Part shown: in pieces, positions 1 through 8,510 of the stretch | Layout of the letters: every line of letters begins with the position of its first letter | Numbering within the stretch: the first letter of the stretch is position 1 | Source: an uncultured bacterium | Lineage (GTDB): Bacteria; Bacillota; Clostridia; Lachnospirales; Lachnospiraceae | Direction: 5' to 3' | Assembly: GCA_948467735.1 (NCBI GenBank) | Contig: CAOKFN010000051.1 | Coordinates: 1-35,028 of the forward strand | Length of the DNA stretch: 35,028 nucleotides | The notes under the pieces: generated by a model | Told to the model about the DNA's origin: nothing | Seen by the model: only the letters and a program-made list of their open reading frames with translations | Database searches by the model: none | Position numbers and translations under genes: made by a program

Positions 1-177
1 ATCGACTCCAGAATCGCCGCGTCAGAGGCCAAGGTCGAATCCATTATCGACTCCAGAATCGCCGCGTCAGAGGCCAAGGTCGAATCCATTATCGACTCCA
101 GAATCGCCGCGTCAGAGGCCAAGGTCGAATCCATTATCGACTCCAGAATCGCCGCGTCAGAGGCCAAGGTCGAATCC
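1..177 (+). repeat. 45-bp tandem repeat, four near-identical units
   Basis: The 45-bp unit recurs at 1, 46, 91 and 136 without a base change until 177, where the last unit loses its final codon. It encodes the 15-residue coiled-coil unit in frame. The array continues beyond the left edge, so the total copy number is unknown. Identical third codon positions imply recent expansion or gene conversion. Confidence 0.95.
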
Positions 178-435
178 AGAATCGCTGAGTCCGAAAAGAA
201 GATTGAAAATATTATCGATTCTAAAATTGCCGCCTCTGAAAATATCATTTTAGAAGAAATAGACCGGACGCAGTCCAACCTTGAAAATAAGATCAATACC
301 CTGAAGGAAAACTTGGAAGAATTGAAACAGTATTACAGAATTACCAAACTGGAAAACGACAACACCGCAATACTGCTTAAAATGATTGAGACATTATCAA
401 AAAGAGTTGACGCGCTGGAAAAGAGAACCGCATAA
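1..435 (+). CDS. Coiled-coil repeat protein, C-terminal part (5' end outside window)
   Basis: Frame 1 is open from the first base to a TAA at 433-435, giving 144 residues with the start missing. The first 59 residues are four tandem copies of a 15-residue unit (IDSRIAASEAKVESI), the last copy one residue short. They are followed by degenerate copies (RIAESEKKIENI, IDSKIAASENII) and then a Glu/Lys/Leu-rich helical tail ending KRVDALEKRTA. The alternating hydrophobic and charged pattern suggests a long coiled coil. No signal peptide or membrane segment is visible in this part. It is the only long plus-strand gene here and converges on murF. The family is not recognised; a structural or phage-tail-like role is possible but unsupported. 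The reading frame is certain, the function unknown. Confidence 0.8.
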   Translation: MDSRIAASEAKVESIIDSRIAASEAKVESIIDSRIAASEAKVESIIDSRIAASEAKVESRIAESEKKIENIIDSKIAASENIILEEIDRTQSNLENKINTLKENLEELKQYYRITKLENDNTAILLKMIETLSKRVDALEKRTA

Positions 436-494
436 ATTCAGAACTGCGTCGGCAGCGCCTCCATAAGTTTACGAACATCCTTCCGAAACCGTCC

Positions 495-525
495 AAAAGG
501 CACTGCCGCATTAACAGTGCCCTTT
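495..525. terminator. Bidirectional terminator hairpin between convergent genes
   Basis: Arms GGCACTG (499-505) and CAGTGCC (515-521) enclose a 9-base loop. AAAA lies on the left and CTTT on the right, so both strands show a stem followed by a short T stretch. It sits between the converging ends of the coiled-coil gene and murF. Confidence 0.65.
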
Positions 526-590
526 GCAATCCCTATATTTACCATTATCTATCGTTTGATTTCTCTATACAAAACATTGGGACGCAAGCC

Positions 591-2159
591 TCAAACATTA
601 CCTTTTTCCTTCAACAGCTCCAGCACCTTAGAAAATTCCATTCCATGGGAGGCCTTAACCAATACGGTGCATCCCTTCGGCAGCAGCGCTTCCACATCGG
701 CGGAAAGCGCTTCCTGCAGCGCTTGCAGATCAGGAAAATGCATTATCACAGGAGGGGCCGCTTTGTCCGCCCTGTCCATGGCCGCTTGAAAAATATAACG
801 CCCTTCCTGCCCCACACAGATAATGCGTTCAATTCCCGCTTCCACAGCATGACGCCCCATCTGCCCATGCAGCTCATGAGAATCCTCTCCCAAATTAAAC
901 ATATCTCCCAAAATCGCCGCCTTCTCCGTTCCCGCCAGAGCCAGCATATCAATGGCCGCACGCATGGATTCCGGATTCGCATTATAGCAGTCGTCAATCA
1001 AAGTGTACCGCGGCAGAGAAATCAAATTCGTCCGCCCGCTTACAGCGGCCGTCCCGGCAATCCCGGCCGCAATCTCTTCCCCGTTCAATCCGAACAGCCT
1101 GCCAACGCAGGCCGCCGCCGCCGCGTTCAGTACCATATGCATTCCGGGAAGCGGCACATGAATCGGCACCCTGACGACATCCGCCATATCCCCGGACGCC
1201 CTTTCCATTCCCTCCCACATATCTGCCGCGCTCCCGGATGTTACTTCCTTCTGCCCAGGCAGTTCTTCCCCATCCCTTCGGCGCCGAAACAGCAATACGG
1301 CCTCACTGCCCTCCAGCCCCTTGCATACCACTTCCGCAGCCGTCACTTCTTCGTCTGCATTGCCTCCCAATCCAAAAAAATGCGGCTTATGCCCCTTGAT
1401 TTCTGTTAATGCGCTGAGTTTATCATCCTCACCGTTTAAACAGATTTCCCCGTCTTCCGCCATATAGTCAAAAATTTCCGACTTGGCCCTCAATATTCCG
1501 TCTCTGGTTTTCAGATCCTTCAAGTGACTCTGCCCAATATTTGTAATCACGCAGATATCCGGCCGTACCATCCTGCTCAGCCGATGCATCTCCCCGAAAT
1601 CGCTGATACCCATCTCCACCACCGCCGCCTCATGTTCGGCACGAATGCTCAACAGAGTCAACGGTACGCCGATTTCATTGTTAAGATTTCCCTCGGTCTT
1701 AAGAACTCGATAACGCTGTGCCAGCACCCCCGCAATAAATTCTTTGGTGGTAGTTTTGCCTGAACTGCCCGTAAGTCCCACTATTTTTATGGACAGCTTT
1801 TTTCGATAAGCCTCCGCAATCTGCCTCAAAGCCTGCAGCGTATCCTCCACCAGAAGATAATTTCCCCACTCTGACGCCTCAACACCATGTTCCTCCGACA
1901 CCTCCGCCGGACGCTTCTGCGTTATCGCTAAAATCGCTCCCTTTGAAAACGCAGAAGCAATAAACCGATGTCCGTCAACCTGTTCCCCGACTGTGGCGGC
2001 GAATACTCCCCCCGCTTCCACCTTTCTGGAATCAATCACCACAGAGCTGACGCTGGTTTCCCTGTCCGCCCGTTTTCCCTGTATGACCAGCTCTCCCCCG
2101 CATGCCTCGGCAATTTCGCCTATTGTCAAATCCATCATACCATAACCAATCCTTTCCAT
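591..2159 (-). CDS. murF: UDP-N-acetylmuramoyl-tripeptide--D-alanyl-D-alanine ligase
   Basis: MurF adds the D-Ala-D-Ala dipeptide to UDP-MurNAc-tripeptide in the cytoplasm, the last soluble step of peptidoglycan precursor synthesis. The ATP-binding loop TGSSGKTTTKE is at residues 130-140. A Mur ligase central domain follows with EMGISDFGEM and TNIGQSH, then a C-terminal domain with DDCYNANPESM and LGDMFNLG, both typical of MurF. At 522 residues it is longer than the usual roughly 450; part of the excess is a charged insert around residues 280-345. The first ATG has GGGGAAG only a few bases away. The internal Met pair (residues 8-9, about 2138/2135) has an AAGG 11-12 bases upstream and gives the more usual N-terminus MDLTIGEIAEAC. 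It lies 138 bp downstream of ddl, which makes its substrate, so the two probably share a transcript. Confidence 0.95.
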   Translation of the reverse strand: MERIGYGMMDLTIGEIAEACGGELVIQGKRADRETSVSSVVIDSRKVEAGGVFAATVGEQVDGHRFIASAFSKGAILAITQKRPAEVSEEHGVEASEWGNYLLVEDTLQALRQIAEAYRKKLSIKIVGLTGSSGKTTTKEFIAGVLAQRYRVLKTEGNLNNEIGVPLTLLSIRAEHEAAVVEMGISDFGEMHRLSRMVRPDICVITNIGQSHLKDLKTRDGILRAKSEIFDYMAEDGEICLNGEDDKLSALTEIKGHKPHFFGLGGNADEEVTAAEVVCKGLEGSEAVLLFRRRRDGEELPGQKEVTSGSAADMWEGMERASGDMADVVRVPIHVPLPGMHMVLNAAAAACVGRLFGLNGEEIAAGIAGTAAVSGRTNLISLPRYTLIDDCYNANPESMRAAIDMLALAGTEKAAILGDMFNLGEDSHELHGQMGRHAVEAGIERIICVGQEGRYIFQAAMDRADKAAPPVIMHFPDLQALQEALSADVEALLPKGCTVLVKASHGMEFSKVLELLKEKGNV

Positions 2160-2297
2160 TTCTTCCCCGCCCTAATGCCGGCCCAGACGTCCCAGCCTCG
2201 AAATCACCACAAGATATCACCTATCCCCTTCGGCCGCCCCAGCGCCGGAATTATCACAAGATACCTGCCCCCGCTGTCAGCCATCCCCATCCTAAAA

Positions 2298-3332
2298 TCA
2301 AATATCCTGCATTTTATTCGCCCCTTGCAGTATCCTCTCGCAAAGCTGCCCAAAATCCATACCTGCCGCCGCAGCCTCCTGCGGAAGAAGCGAAATGGGC
2401 GTCATACCCGGCAGTGTATTCGCCTCCAGACAGAACACCTCTTCCTCCCCGCTCATCACAAAATCCATCCGCGCATAACTTTTCAGCCGAAGCACCCAAA
2501 AAACCTTCTCCGCAATCTCCTGCATTTCCAAAGTTTTTTCCGCCGACACCTCCGCCGGACAGGTCTCCACCGCAGCGCCCGCCTGATACTTGTTCCTGTA
2601 ATCATAAAAGCCTTCCTTCGGCGCCATCTCTATCACCGGAAGCGCCCTTCCGTCCATGACCCCTACAGAAAATTCTCTACCCTTAATATACCGCTCTATT
2701 ATGACCTCATCGCTGTAGCGGAACGCCTCCTCCTTCGCCGCCCCATATTCCTCATCATTCCGCGCAATGCATACCCCCACGCTGGATCCGCTGCAGCATG
2801 CCTTCACAATACAGGGATACGGAATCCTTTCCTTTTCTTTTTCTCCTCTTTTCAAGCGAATGCCCTCGGGCGTCGGAATCCCGTATGCCTTAAAGATATC
2901 TTTGGTAATTCCTTTATCCATGGCCAGAACGGAGCCCGCCATATCCGCTCCCGTATAAGGGATTCCCAGCAGTTCAAAACACGCCTGAATTCTGCCGTCC
3001 TCGCCCCCTACACCGTGAAGCGCCAGAAACACACAGTCCGCCCTTTGACAGATATCCAGCACATTAGGGCCGAAAAATCCTTTTTCTTTGTCCTTCCGCA
3101 ATGCCTTGACCGCCTCTATGTCGGGACTTTCTTCCCCCACTGCGCTTATCCACGCCGCCCAATCCTCCTGCCTCTCAAAGATACCCTCCACATCCCCTTG
3201 ATATCCCAGATACACGTCCAAAAGAATTGCCTGATGCCCGTCTTTTTTCAATGCTTTATAAATCATTGCGCCCGAACTTAAGGACACATCCCGCTCCGCG
3301 CTGATTCCTCCTGCCAGCACCACTATTTTCAT
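2298..3332 (-). CDS. ddl: D-alanine--D-alanine ligase
   Basis: An ATP-grasp enzyme that joins two D-alanines for peptidoglycan synthesis. The N-terminus MKIVVLAGGISAERDVSL is the family's substrate-binding start. GSSVGV in the middle is the ATP-grasp loop, and FCLEANTLPGMTPISLLP near the C-terminus carries the metal-binding Glu and Asn. The segment EGFYDYRNKY has the tyrosine-type active-site loop of D-Ala-D-Ala enzymes, not the pattern expected of vancomycin-resistance D-Ala-D-Lac ligases. The 344-residue length is normal. It is first in the ddl-murF pair and has its own promoter at 3409-3437. Confidence 0.96.
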   Translation of the reverse strand: MKIVVLAGGISAERDVSLSSGAMIYKALKKDGHQAILLDVYLGYQGDVEGIFERQEDWAAWISAVGEESPDIEAVKALRKDKEKGFFGPNVLDICQRADCVFLALHGVGGEDGRIQACFELLGIPYTGADMAGSVLAMDKGITKDIFKAYGIPTPEGIRLKRGEKEKERIPYPCIVKACCSGSSVGVCIARNDEEYGAAKEEAFRYSDEVIIERYIKGREFSVGVMDGRALPVIEMAPKEGFYDYRNKYQAGAAVETCPAEVSAEKTLEMQEIAEKVFWVLRLKSYARMDFVMSGEEEVFCLEANTLPGMTPISLLPQEAAAAGMDFGQLCERILQGANKMQDI

Positions 3333-3363
3333 TCAAACACCCTCTTCCTTACTCTCCTATCCT

Positions 3364-3384
3364 CTATTGATACTTATTCAATAG
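3364..3384 (-). promoter_or_regulatory. Inverted repeat in the ddl leader
   Basis: CTATTGA (3364-3370) and TCAATAG (3378-3384) form a perfect 7-bp inverted repeat around a 7-base spacer. It lies just downstream of the expected transcription start of the ddl promoter and upstream of the start codon. It could be an operator or a small leader hairpin; nothing visible decides between them. Confidence 0.4.
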
Positions 3385-3408
3385 GAAATTGTCACATGAA
3401 TCTATTTT

Positions 3409-3437
3409 AGCATATTCAGCCTGTACTGCAAGGTCAA
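3409..3437 (-). promoter_or_regulatory. SigA-type promoter of ddl-murF
   Basis: On the minus strand TTGACC (3437-3432) and TATGCT (3414-3409) are separated by exactly 17 bases. The -10 end is 76 bases from the ddl start codon. Confidence 0.75.
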
Positions 3438-3544
3438 TTTTTATTTCGACTCTCTCAGGACGTATCCAAAAGCTCCTTCCCCCAATTGCACACCACGCAA
3501 ACCAAAGGGCGTCTCTTGGAAAAAGCAGCTTTCAGGCACGCCCT

Positions 3545-3600
3545 AAAAAACGGACAAAAGATATCGCCTAACCCCTTTGGACCTACGCGCTTTTTGTCCG
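3545..3600 (-). terminator. Rho-independent terminator after the KGGVGR ATPase gene
   Basis: Read on the minus strand, CGGACAAAA (3600-3592) pairs with TTTTGTCCG (3559-3551) and is followed by six T residues (3550-3545). The loop is long at 32 bases, which lowers confidence, but stem and T-run are well placed to separate the ATPase operon from ddl. The rest of the 3333-3682 gap holds only the ddl promoter and leader. Confidence 0.6.
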
Positions 3601-3682
3601 CTTCTTTTTCAGTTCCATATCCAGCCCGGAATTAAATGCTTATCAAAACTTTTATACTACAAAACCCATCGCCAAAATGATA

Positions 3683-6382
3683 TCACCTCATACCAGCTCT
3701 CTGCAGCCCAAGCCCCCGCAGGTAAATATCCGGAAAATGATAACGGATAGGATCGGAAAGTTTACGCTGATAACGTTTCAAAACTCCAATATTAATTAAA
3801 TTCAATATTTCCTCCATAGGGTTAGAAAAATTACATCTTCGCAGAGCGTCTAGAAGGGTATGCTCATCCACAGGCGACCTTTGGACGGTGTCCTTTAAAC
3901 TGTTAAAAAAAACGGCATACTCCCGAAATTCCTCTTTTAAGTCAATTACTCTTTTCTCCGACACTTCAGGAAGCACATCTTCAAAGCATCTCGGCCGGAT
4001 AACGCTCCTCCCAATCGTCTGATTCCCTTCTTTCTGCGGCCCCATCTCCCTGTCCGCCGCCTTGGCGAAAATATCAATCATACTCCTTGGCACGATGACC
4101 CCCTGTGTATCAGAAAGCCTGTTCTTAAACCAATTATAGGTTGAAGCTTTATTGCCGCTTCCCATTTTTACGCCAATCAGCGCGGCCAGCATCCTTCGAT
4201 TCTCTACCCCATCAACAGCCGGAATATATCCCAATCCATCTACTTCATTTATCTGTTTTAACAATATCTTTTCATAAAAGTCCTTCACACTATTTGACAT
4301 ACTAATAGCACGCTTCCAAATCATGGCAAACAGCTGGTCATAATCCCATGCAATAGTAACCGAGTAATTTTTTAATTTCACCTTATCAGGGACATTCACC
4401 TCCCTGTCGTATATATCTTTACGCAGAAAAATCTTGCTTCGGACATTCAGCATGGCAGTTTCATTCTTATACCACATATCAATCAAAGCACTGACAAATT
4501 TCCCGCGGCTCTTAGTCGTAACAATTCGATCCAATGCATCGTAAATAATTGTAACTACCTTATTTTTCTGTCCATAATATTGATCGACCATCTCTAGTAC
4601 CTTTTTTAGCTGATATGCCGTTTCTCCTGACCAGCTGCCATATAATTCTATTGTGGGTGTTTCACTAAATATATTTCCCACGGAACTGTCTAAAATCAAA
4701 CGGCTTAAGTCAGTATCATTTTCCAATAAAACCCGTACTGTCTCATAATACAAAAAACCTCTAATCTGCTCTTCACTTGTCAAGCAGCCGAAAACATCAA
4801 CATAATTCGTTGCCTGTGAAGTTCCTGCAACCCATTCCGTGTGTTCGTATTGTTCTGTACTTACATTCAAGTATTTTGCAAGTGCCTTGGCATATTCATT
4901 ATTCTTTAAAGCGCTGAACAACGCTGTCTTCCCAACGCCTTTCTGCCCTAGAACTAAAAACTTTCTTTGATCAAATATAAACGTATAACCCTTTAACGGA
5001 TAAAACTTATTGTAAAGTTCTCTTTCGTCTGCAAATTCATCTTCAGCCGCCGCAGTCTCCAAGTCTCCCATAATACCCGAAAACGCTGCCACAATTTCCT
5101 TGACACAGCCTGTATCCTCCACTGCAGCCGCGTCCGCATTGTCATTTTGAAGTGTGTCCTCGATCACATTTACAATTCTTCCATATTCCGCTTCCTGTTC
5201 CTCATATCCCTTCAGAAGCTGTTCCGTTGATGCAATTACCTCCAAACCTGCGTTGTATGTGATATGAATCGGATAATGCTCCGCCGTTTCATCCTCCAAA
5301 AGGATCTCATTCTCCCGGTATTCTTTGTCACATTTACTCAACGCCAGATAAGCACCCTCAATATACATCTTCTTTTCTATTTGTGCCAGAGATTCGTTGA
5401 CAGGAACCTTGCTGTTAATTAGTAAAAACGGAGTGCCGCTGCTCTTTAAAATAGGCAGTGTCATCCTCATTCCCTCTATATTCTGCCTGCTGCCGTAAAA
5501 AAACAGGAGTGCCAGATCCGAATATCTTGTCAACGTAATTCCGCCAATCTGATGGATGCCTGATCTTGTGTCTATGAAAATATAATCTGGTTTTAGAAAA
5601 GAGTCTATTTTTAACAACAACACATCAATCGGCGTCTTTTCCTCCTCATATGCCGGAACATCCATGTCAAAACGCATTAAATTCTTACGGTAGATGTCAA
5701 TATCATTTTGCGCCGCAATCCCCACCGCAGGAAGAATGTATATCTCGCCCCCATACTGATTGACACGACAATATTCGCCCACGGGATATAGGTATTCATC
5801 AATATTGATTTCCTCCTGATACACATTGCTTTCCACCAAAAAATCCAATATACCGTACCGGGATAAGGCGTCTTCCGGAAAAAAACTGGACACTCCCGGC
5901 GCCTCCAGATCAAAATCCAGCACAACTACCTTTTTGCCGCTTCTTGCGGCTCCGATAGCGGTCATCATCATTGTTGTGGTTCTGCCCACGCCTCCTTTAA
6001 AGGAATAGAAACTTACCAGCCTGCTTGATAAGGAACATTTTTCTCTTTTCTTTTTTTTCGCATCCCAATATATATTTGTAATGTATTTTTCAAAAACCCA
6101 TACCCGCTCCCTTACAGGAACGCTTTCCCGTTTCCATGCGTCAATCTCTGTTTGTGCAAATATATTCTCTTCAATTAATTCACAGGCATTCAGCCAGACA
6201 TCTATGGTTCTTGTCAATTCCTCCTCCAACTGAACAGCAAGCTCTTTCTTAGACGTTTTAACATATACAATAATCCTTCCATACACATTCTGAACAATAT
6301 AAAGCTCTAAATCATAATATATTTCCGTAAACTTCACTGCCATTTCAATAACTCTGTCCAACACTTCATTATTATGTATCAT
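3683..6382 (-). CDS. Double P-loop ATPase with KGGVGR motif, candidate conflict-system NTPase
   Basis: A large 899-residue protein with no signal peptide or membrane segment. Residues 1-120 are a helical N-terminal region. A ParA/MinD-like domain follows, with the deviant Walker A KGGVGRTTT (129-137), VVVLDFDLEAPGVS (152-165) and YIFIDTRSGI (267-276). A second, independent P-loop domain starts near 470 with GQKGVGKT (479-486) and a Walker B-like VVTIIYDALDRI (609-620), resembling STAND-type or Sll1717-type ATPases. The C-terminus ends in a small helical region. KGGVGR-type proteins are usually found beside HEPN or other effector genes in bacterial conflict loci; the role here is inferred from that. 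Its ATG overlaps the stop of the HEPN-like gene by 4 bp (ATGA), so translation is probably coupled. A terminator follows. Both ATPase motifs look intact. Confidence 0.8.
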   Translation of the reverse strand: MIHNNEVLDRVIEMAVKFTEIYYDLELYIVQNVYGRIIVYVKTSKKELAVQLEEELTRTIDVWLNACELIEENIFAQTEIDAWKRESVPVRERVWVFEKYITNIYWDAKKKKREKCSLSSRLVSFYSFKGGVGRTTTMMMTAIGAARSGKKVVVLDFDLEAPGVSSFFPEDALSRYGILDFLVESNVYQEEINIDEYLYPVGEYCRVNQYGGEIYILPAVGIAAQNDIDIYRKNLMRFDMDVPAYEEEKTPIDVLLLKIDSFLKPDYIFIDTRSGIHQIGGITLTRYSDLALLFFYGSRQNIEGMRMTLPILKSSGTPFLLINSKVPVNESLAQIEKKMYIEGAYLALSKCDKEYRENEILLEDETAEHYPIHITYNAGLEVIASTEQLLKGYEEQEAEYGRIVNVIEDTLQNDNADAAAVEDTGCVKEIVAAFSGIMGDLETAAAEDEFADERELYNKFYPLKGYTFIFDQRKFLVLGQKGVGKTALFSALKNNEYAKALAKYLNVSTEQYEHTEWVAGTSQATNYVDVFGCLTSEEQIRGFLYYETVRVLLENDTDLSRLILDSSVGNIFSETPTIELYGSWSGETAYQLKKVLEMVDQYYGQKNKVVTIIYDALDRIVTTKSRGKFVSALIDMWYKNETAMLNVRSKIFLRKDIYDREVNVPDKVKLKNYSVTIAWDYDQLFAMIWKRAISMSNSVKDFYEKILLKQINEVDGLGYIPAVDGVENRRMLAALIGVKMGSGNKASTYNWFKNRLSDTQGVIVPRSMIDIFAKAADREMGPQKEGNQTIGRSVIRPRCFEDVLPEVSEKRVIDLKEEFREYAVFFNSLKDTVQRSPVDEHTLLDALRRCNFSNPMEEILNLINIGVLKRYQRKLSDPIRYHFPDIYLRGLGLQRAGMR

Positions 6383-6855
6383 CTGACACCTCCTGTTACA
6401 ATATTTGCCACAAACAGGAAAATGTATTTACTTTCCTCCATGTACTTCTGGCAGTATTCCTTTTCATACCATTTGATATGATCTCCATAGCGATAAGCGG
6501 GACTCCAATGCGGATATCCTCCTGCACCCACAAAAATATTTGTGCATTTTTTTCTACAGTCTAATCGATATGCAGGAGATATACCTCCCGTCATGGAAAG
6601 CCAGTTTTCCAGCTCTCGATTCAGCTTTTCCGTATTGTGTTCAAACGACTTTAAATCATTCACCGAATATGGCTGTCCATCGTGCTTTTTCCCATATCTC
6701 TGTAACATGTATTTTAGAGCGCACTCCAAAATGTATCCGCACAAATAACAGCAATTATAGTATTCTCCATTTTGAAATAAAATTCTGGAATCCTTATACA
6801 TCCTTTCCAGCGTTTCCAAAAAATCTACTTCCCCCCATTCGCGGCATTGTCTCAT
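6379..6855 (-). CDS. HEPN-like protein, partner of the KGGVGR ATPase
   Basis: 158 residues, mostly helical. The segment with YYNCCYLCGYILECALKYML (about residues 33-52) resembles the first helices of HEPN proteins, where small helical bundles act as RNases or nucleic-acid sensors. The canonical HEPN catalytic signature RX4-6H is not visible; the nearest match is RYGDH with three residues between, so the protein may be non-catalytic or divergent. It is the first gene of a two-gene operon with the ATPase, overlapping it by 4 bp. The assigned ATG has GGGAG only 3 bases away. A TTG codon at residue 13 (LETLERMYK) has a stronger GGGGGGAAG about 8 bases upstream, so the true start could be there. 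Family assignment is by pattern only. Confidence 0.6.
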   Translation of the reverse strand: MRQCREWGEVDFLETLERMYKDSRILFQNGEYYNCCYLCGYILECALKYMLQRYGKKHDGQPYSVNDLKSFEHNTEKLNRELENWLSMTGGISPAYRLDCRKKCTNIFVGAGGYPHWSPAYRYGDHIKWYEKEYCQKYMEESKYIFLFVANIVTGGVR

Positions 6856-7003
6856 TTACTCCCATATGATTTATTCTAACTTGTCAACATAACATATTTT
6901 TTCAAACATAAGCATATCATAAAGCAGCTATTGATTTATTAAGAATATCACAGAAAGCTAATTTTTACAATGATACAATTTTCTCCCAAAACAATTTAAA
7001 GCC

Positions 7004-7117
7004 TTACCGCATATGTAATTTATTTGCAGCATCTTTACTATTCAGCTTACCCCATTCCTGAATCAAATACCCCACAACATTCGCCAGCCCAATTTCTAGC
7101 TCAAGATAATAGAATTC
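7004..7117 (-). pseudogene. Possible C-terminal remnant of an unidentified gene
   Basis: Between an in-frame TGA at 7118-7120 and a TAA at 7004-7006 the minus strand encodes 37 residues including LELEIGLANVVGYLIQEWGK and a tail KDAANKLHMR. It has no ATG start. The composition looks protein-like and helical, while the surroundings are non-coding and AT-rich. It may be the tail of a gene lost by deletion. Its upstream end coincides with the left arm of the 7108-7138 inverted repeat. No family is recognised. Confidence 0.25.
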
Positions 7118-7138
7118 TCATGGAGCATGAATTCTATT
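7108..7138. repeat. Perfect inverted repeat, 10-bp arms
   Basis: AATAGAATTC (7108-7117) and GAATTCTATT (7129-7138) flank an 11-base spacer. No T-run of terminator type follows on either strand. It could be an operator, a cruciform or a scar of rearrangement. Confidence 0.55.
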
Positions 7139-7208
7139 GTTAGTATTGACGTGGTGCTTGGCTTTATGCCCTTGCAGGCAATGAGCCAAGCCGCTAAATT
7201 CACCCGTC

Positions 7209-8396
7209 TCATTGCTCAGCAGGCAATGTCTGGTCGCGGGAATAAACAATCTCTCCGTCAATAATCGTATACAGCGTCTGTGTAAACACTTCCATAGGAT
7301 TTCCGTCAAAAATAGCGATATCCGCATCTTTTCCGGCCTCCAGACTGCCCACTCTGTCCGCCACGCCGCAGATTCTGGCCGCGGATATGGTAATTGCCTT
7401 ATACCCCTCTTCCATATCCAAGCCCGACTTCACCGCCAATCCGGCGCAGAGCGGCAGCGATTGAATCAAAGAAACCGGGTGGTCCGTGGTAATCGCCGTC
7501 ATAACGCCCGCCTGATTCAACACTCCCACGGTCTTAAACGCCATATTCTGAACTTCAATTTTGCTTCTGCTGGCCAAATCCGGACCCACAATGGCCGGAA
7601 ATCCTTCCGCCGCCAATTCCTCCGCAATCAAATGCCCCTCTGAACAATGATCCAGCGTCATTTTCAGATTAAATTCTTTCGCAATCCTGACAGCTGTAAA
7701 AATATCATCCACACGATGCACATGGGCCTTTAAAGGAATTTCCCGCCGCAGCACAGGAAGCCAGCATTCCAAAGTGAAATCCTCCTCAAAATCCTCTCCG
7801 TTATCGAGAGCTTTTTTCTTTCTTTTCTCATAGGCGGACGCCTTTTGCAGCTCCTGACGAAGCATTGCTGCAATAGCCATTCGGGTGGAGGGACTTTTCC
7901 CCTGACTGGAGTAGTTCACCTTGGGATTCTCCCCGAAGGCAGCCTTCATGGCCGCAGGCGCCTTTACAATCAAATCGTCCACCCGGCGGCCTCTGGTTTT
8001 CAGAAAAGCGAACTGCCCCCCTGCCACATTAGAACTTCCCGGGCCTATCATGGCCGATGTAATTCCGGCCCGCACCGCGTCGTCAAAGGCGGCATCCATA
8101 GTATTGATTGCGTCTATGGCCCGAAGATACGGCGTGACGGGATCCACGGTCTCATTGCAGTCGTCCCCTTCCATTCCCTTCTTCTCCTCGGTAATGCCCA
8201 TATGACAATGGGCTTCTATCAATCCCGGCATAATTATGCCGTTGGTAATTTCTATAACCTTTTCATGCTTGGCGGGATGAAATGTCACTTCATCCCGCCG
8301 TCCGATTTCTGTTATTTTGCCATCCGCTATATGGATGCATCCATTTTCAATATCCGCACCCGCCATGGTTTTGATTGTCCCACCGATAATATACAT
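7209..8396 (-). CDS. Amidohydrolase family protein (imidazolonepropionase-like)
   Basis: A cytoplasmic metal-dependent hydrolase of the TIM-barrel amidohydrolase superfamily, 395 residues from the chosen start. The HxH metal motif appears in MPGLIEAHCHMGI. Later residues expected to bind metal are in LDHCSEGHL and ITTDHPVSL, and the C-terminal composite domain has LEAGKDADIAIFDGNP. The start MYIIGGTIKTM is chosen because GAGG lies 7 bases upstream and homologues begin this way; the frame is open for 26 more codons upstream but these look non-homologous. The substrate cannot be told from sequence; relatives act on imidazolonepropionate or cyclic amides. It follows the LytM-like gene by 114 bp and may be cotranscribed. 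Confidence 0.88.
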   Translation of the reverse strand: MYIIGGTIKTMAGADIENGCIHIADGKITEIGRRDEVTFHPAKHEKVIEITNGIIMPGLIEAHCHMGITEEKKGMEGDDCNETVDPVTPYLRAIDAINTMDAAFDDAVRAGITSAMIGPGSSNVAGGQFAFLKTRGRRVDDLIVKAPAAMKAAFGENPKVNYSSQGKSPSTRMAIAAMLRQELQKASAYEKRKKKALDNGEDFEEDFTLECWLPVLRREIPLKAHVHRVDDIFTAVRIAKEFNLKMTLDHCSEGHLIAEELAAEGFPAIVGPDLASRSKIEVQNMAFKTVGVLNQAGVMTAITTDHPVSLIQSLPLCAGLAVKSGLDMEEGYKAITISAARICGVADRVGSLEAGKDADIAIFDGNPMEVFTQTLYTIIDGEIVYSRDQTLPAEQ

Positions 8397-8510
8397 AGCC
8401 GTCCTCACTCTTCCCGCATATCCACACACGTAGATGCTTTGGCTTAGTCTGCAGCCCTCCTGCGGCGCAGTCAATGCCTCTGAAAAAATACATGCCGCCC
8501 AAAAATCAGC

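Larger units (their letters stand above)
6856..7208. other. Intergenic region with a gene remnant and inverted repeats
   Basis: This 353-base, AT-rich gap holds three things: a minus-strand open remnant (7004-7117), a perfect 10-bp-arm inverted repeat (7108-7138), and a second hairpin with arms GCTTGGCT/AGCCAAGC (7156-7163 and 7184-7191) just after the amidohydrolase stop. The second hairpin has no T-run on the minus strand, so it is not a standard terminator. A weak promoter for the HEPN gene may be TTGTAA-17-TATTCT on the minus strand near 6950-6980. Confidence 0.5.

Noticed and set aside
1968..3281. 437-codon plus-strand open frame across murF and ddl
   Set aside because: It lies wholly opposite two well-identified genes, has no ribosome site and encodes a His/Pro/Arg-rich low-quality sequence; it is a shadow.
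2298..3332. Vancomycin-resistance-type D-Ala-D-Lac ligase
   Set aside because: The active-site segment EGFYDYRNKY is of the D-Ala-D-Ala type and no vanH- or vanX-like gene is nearby.
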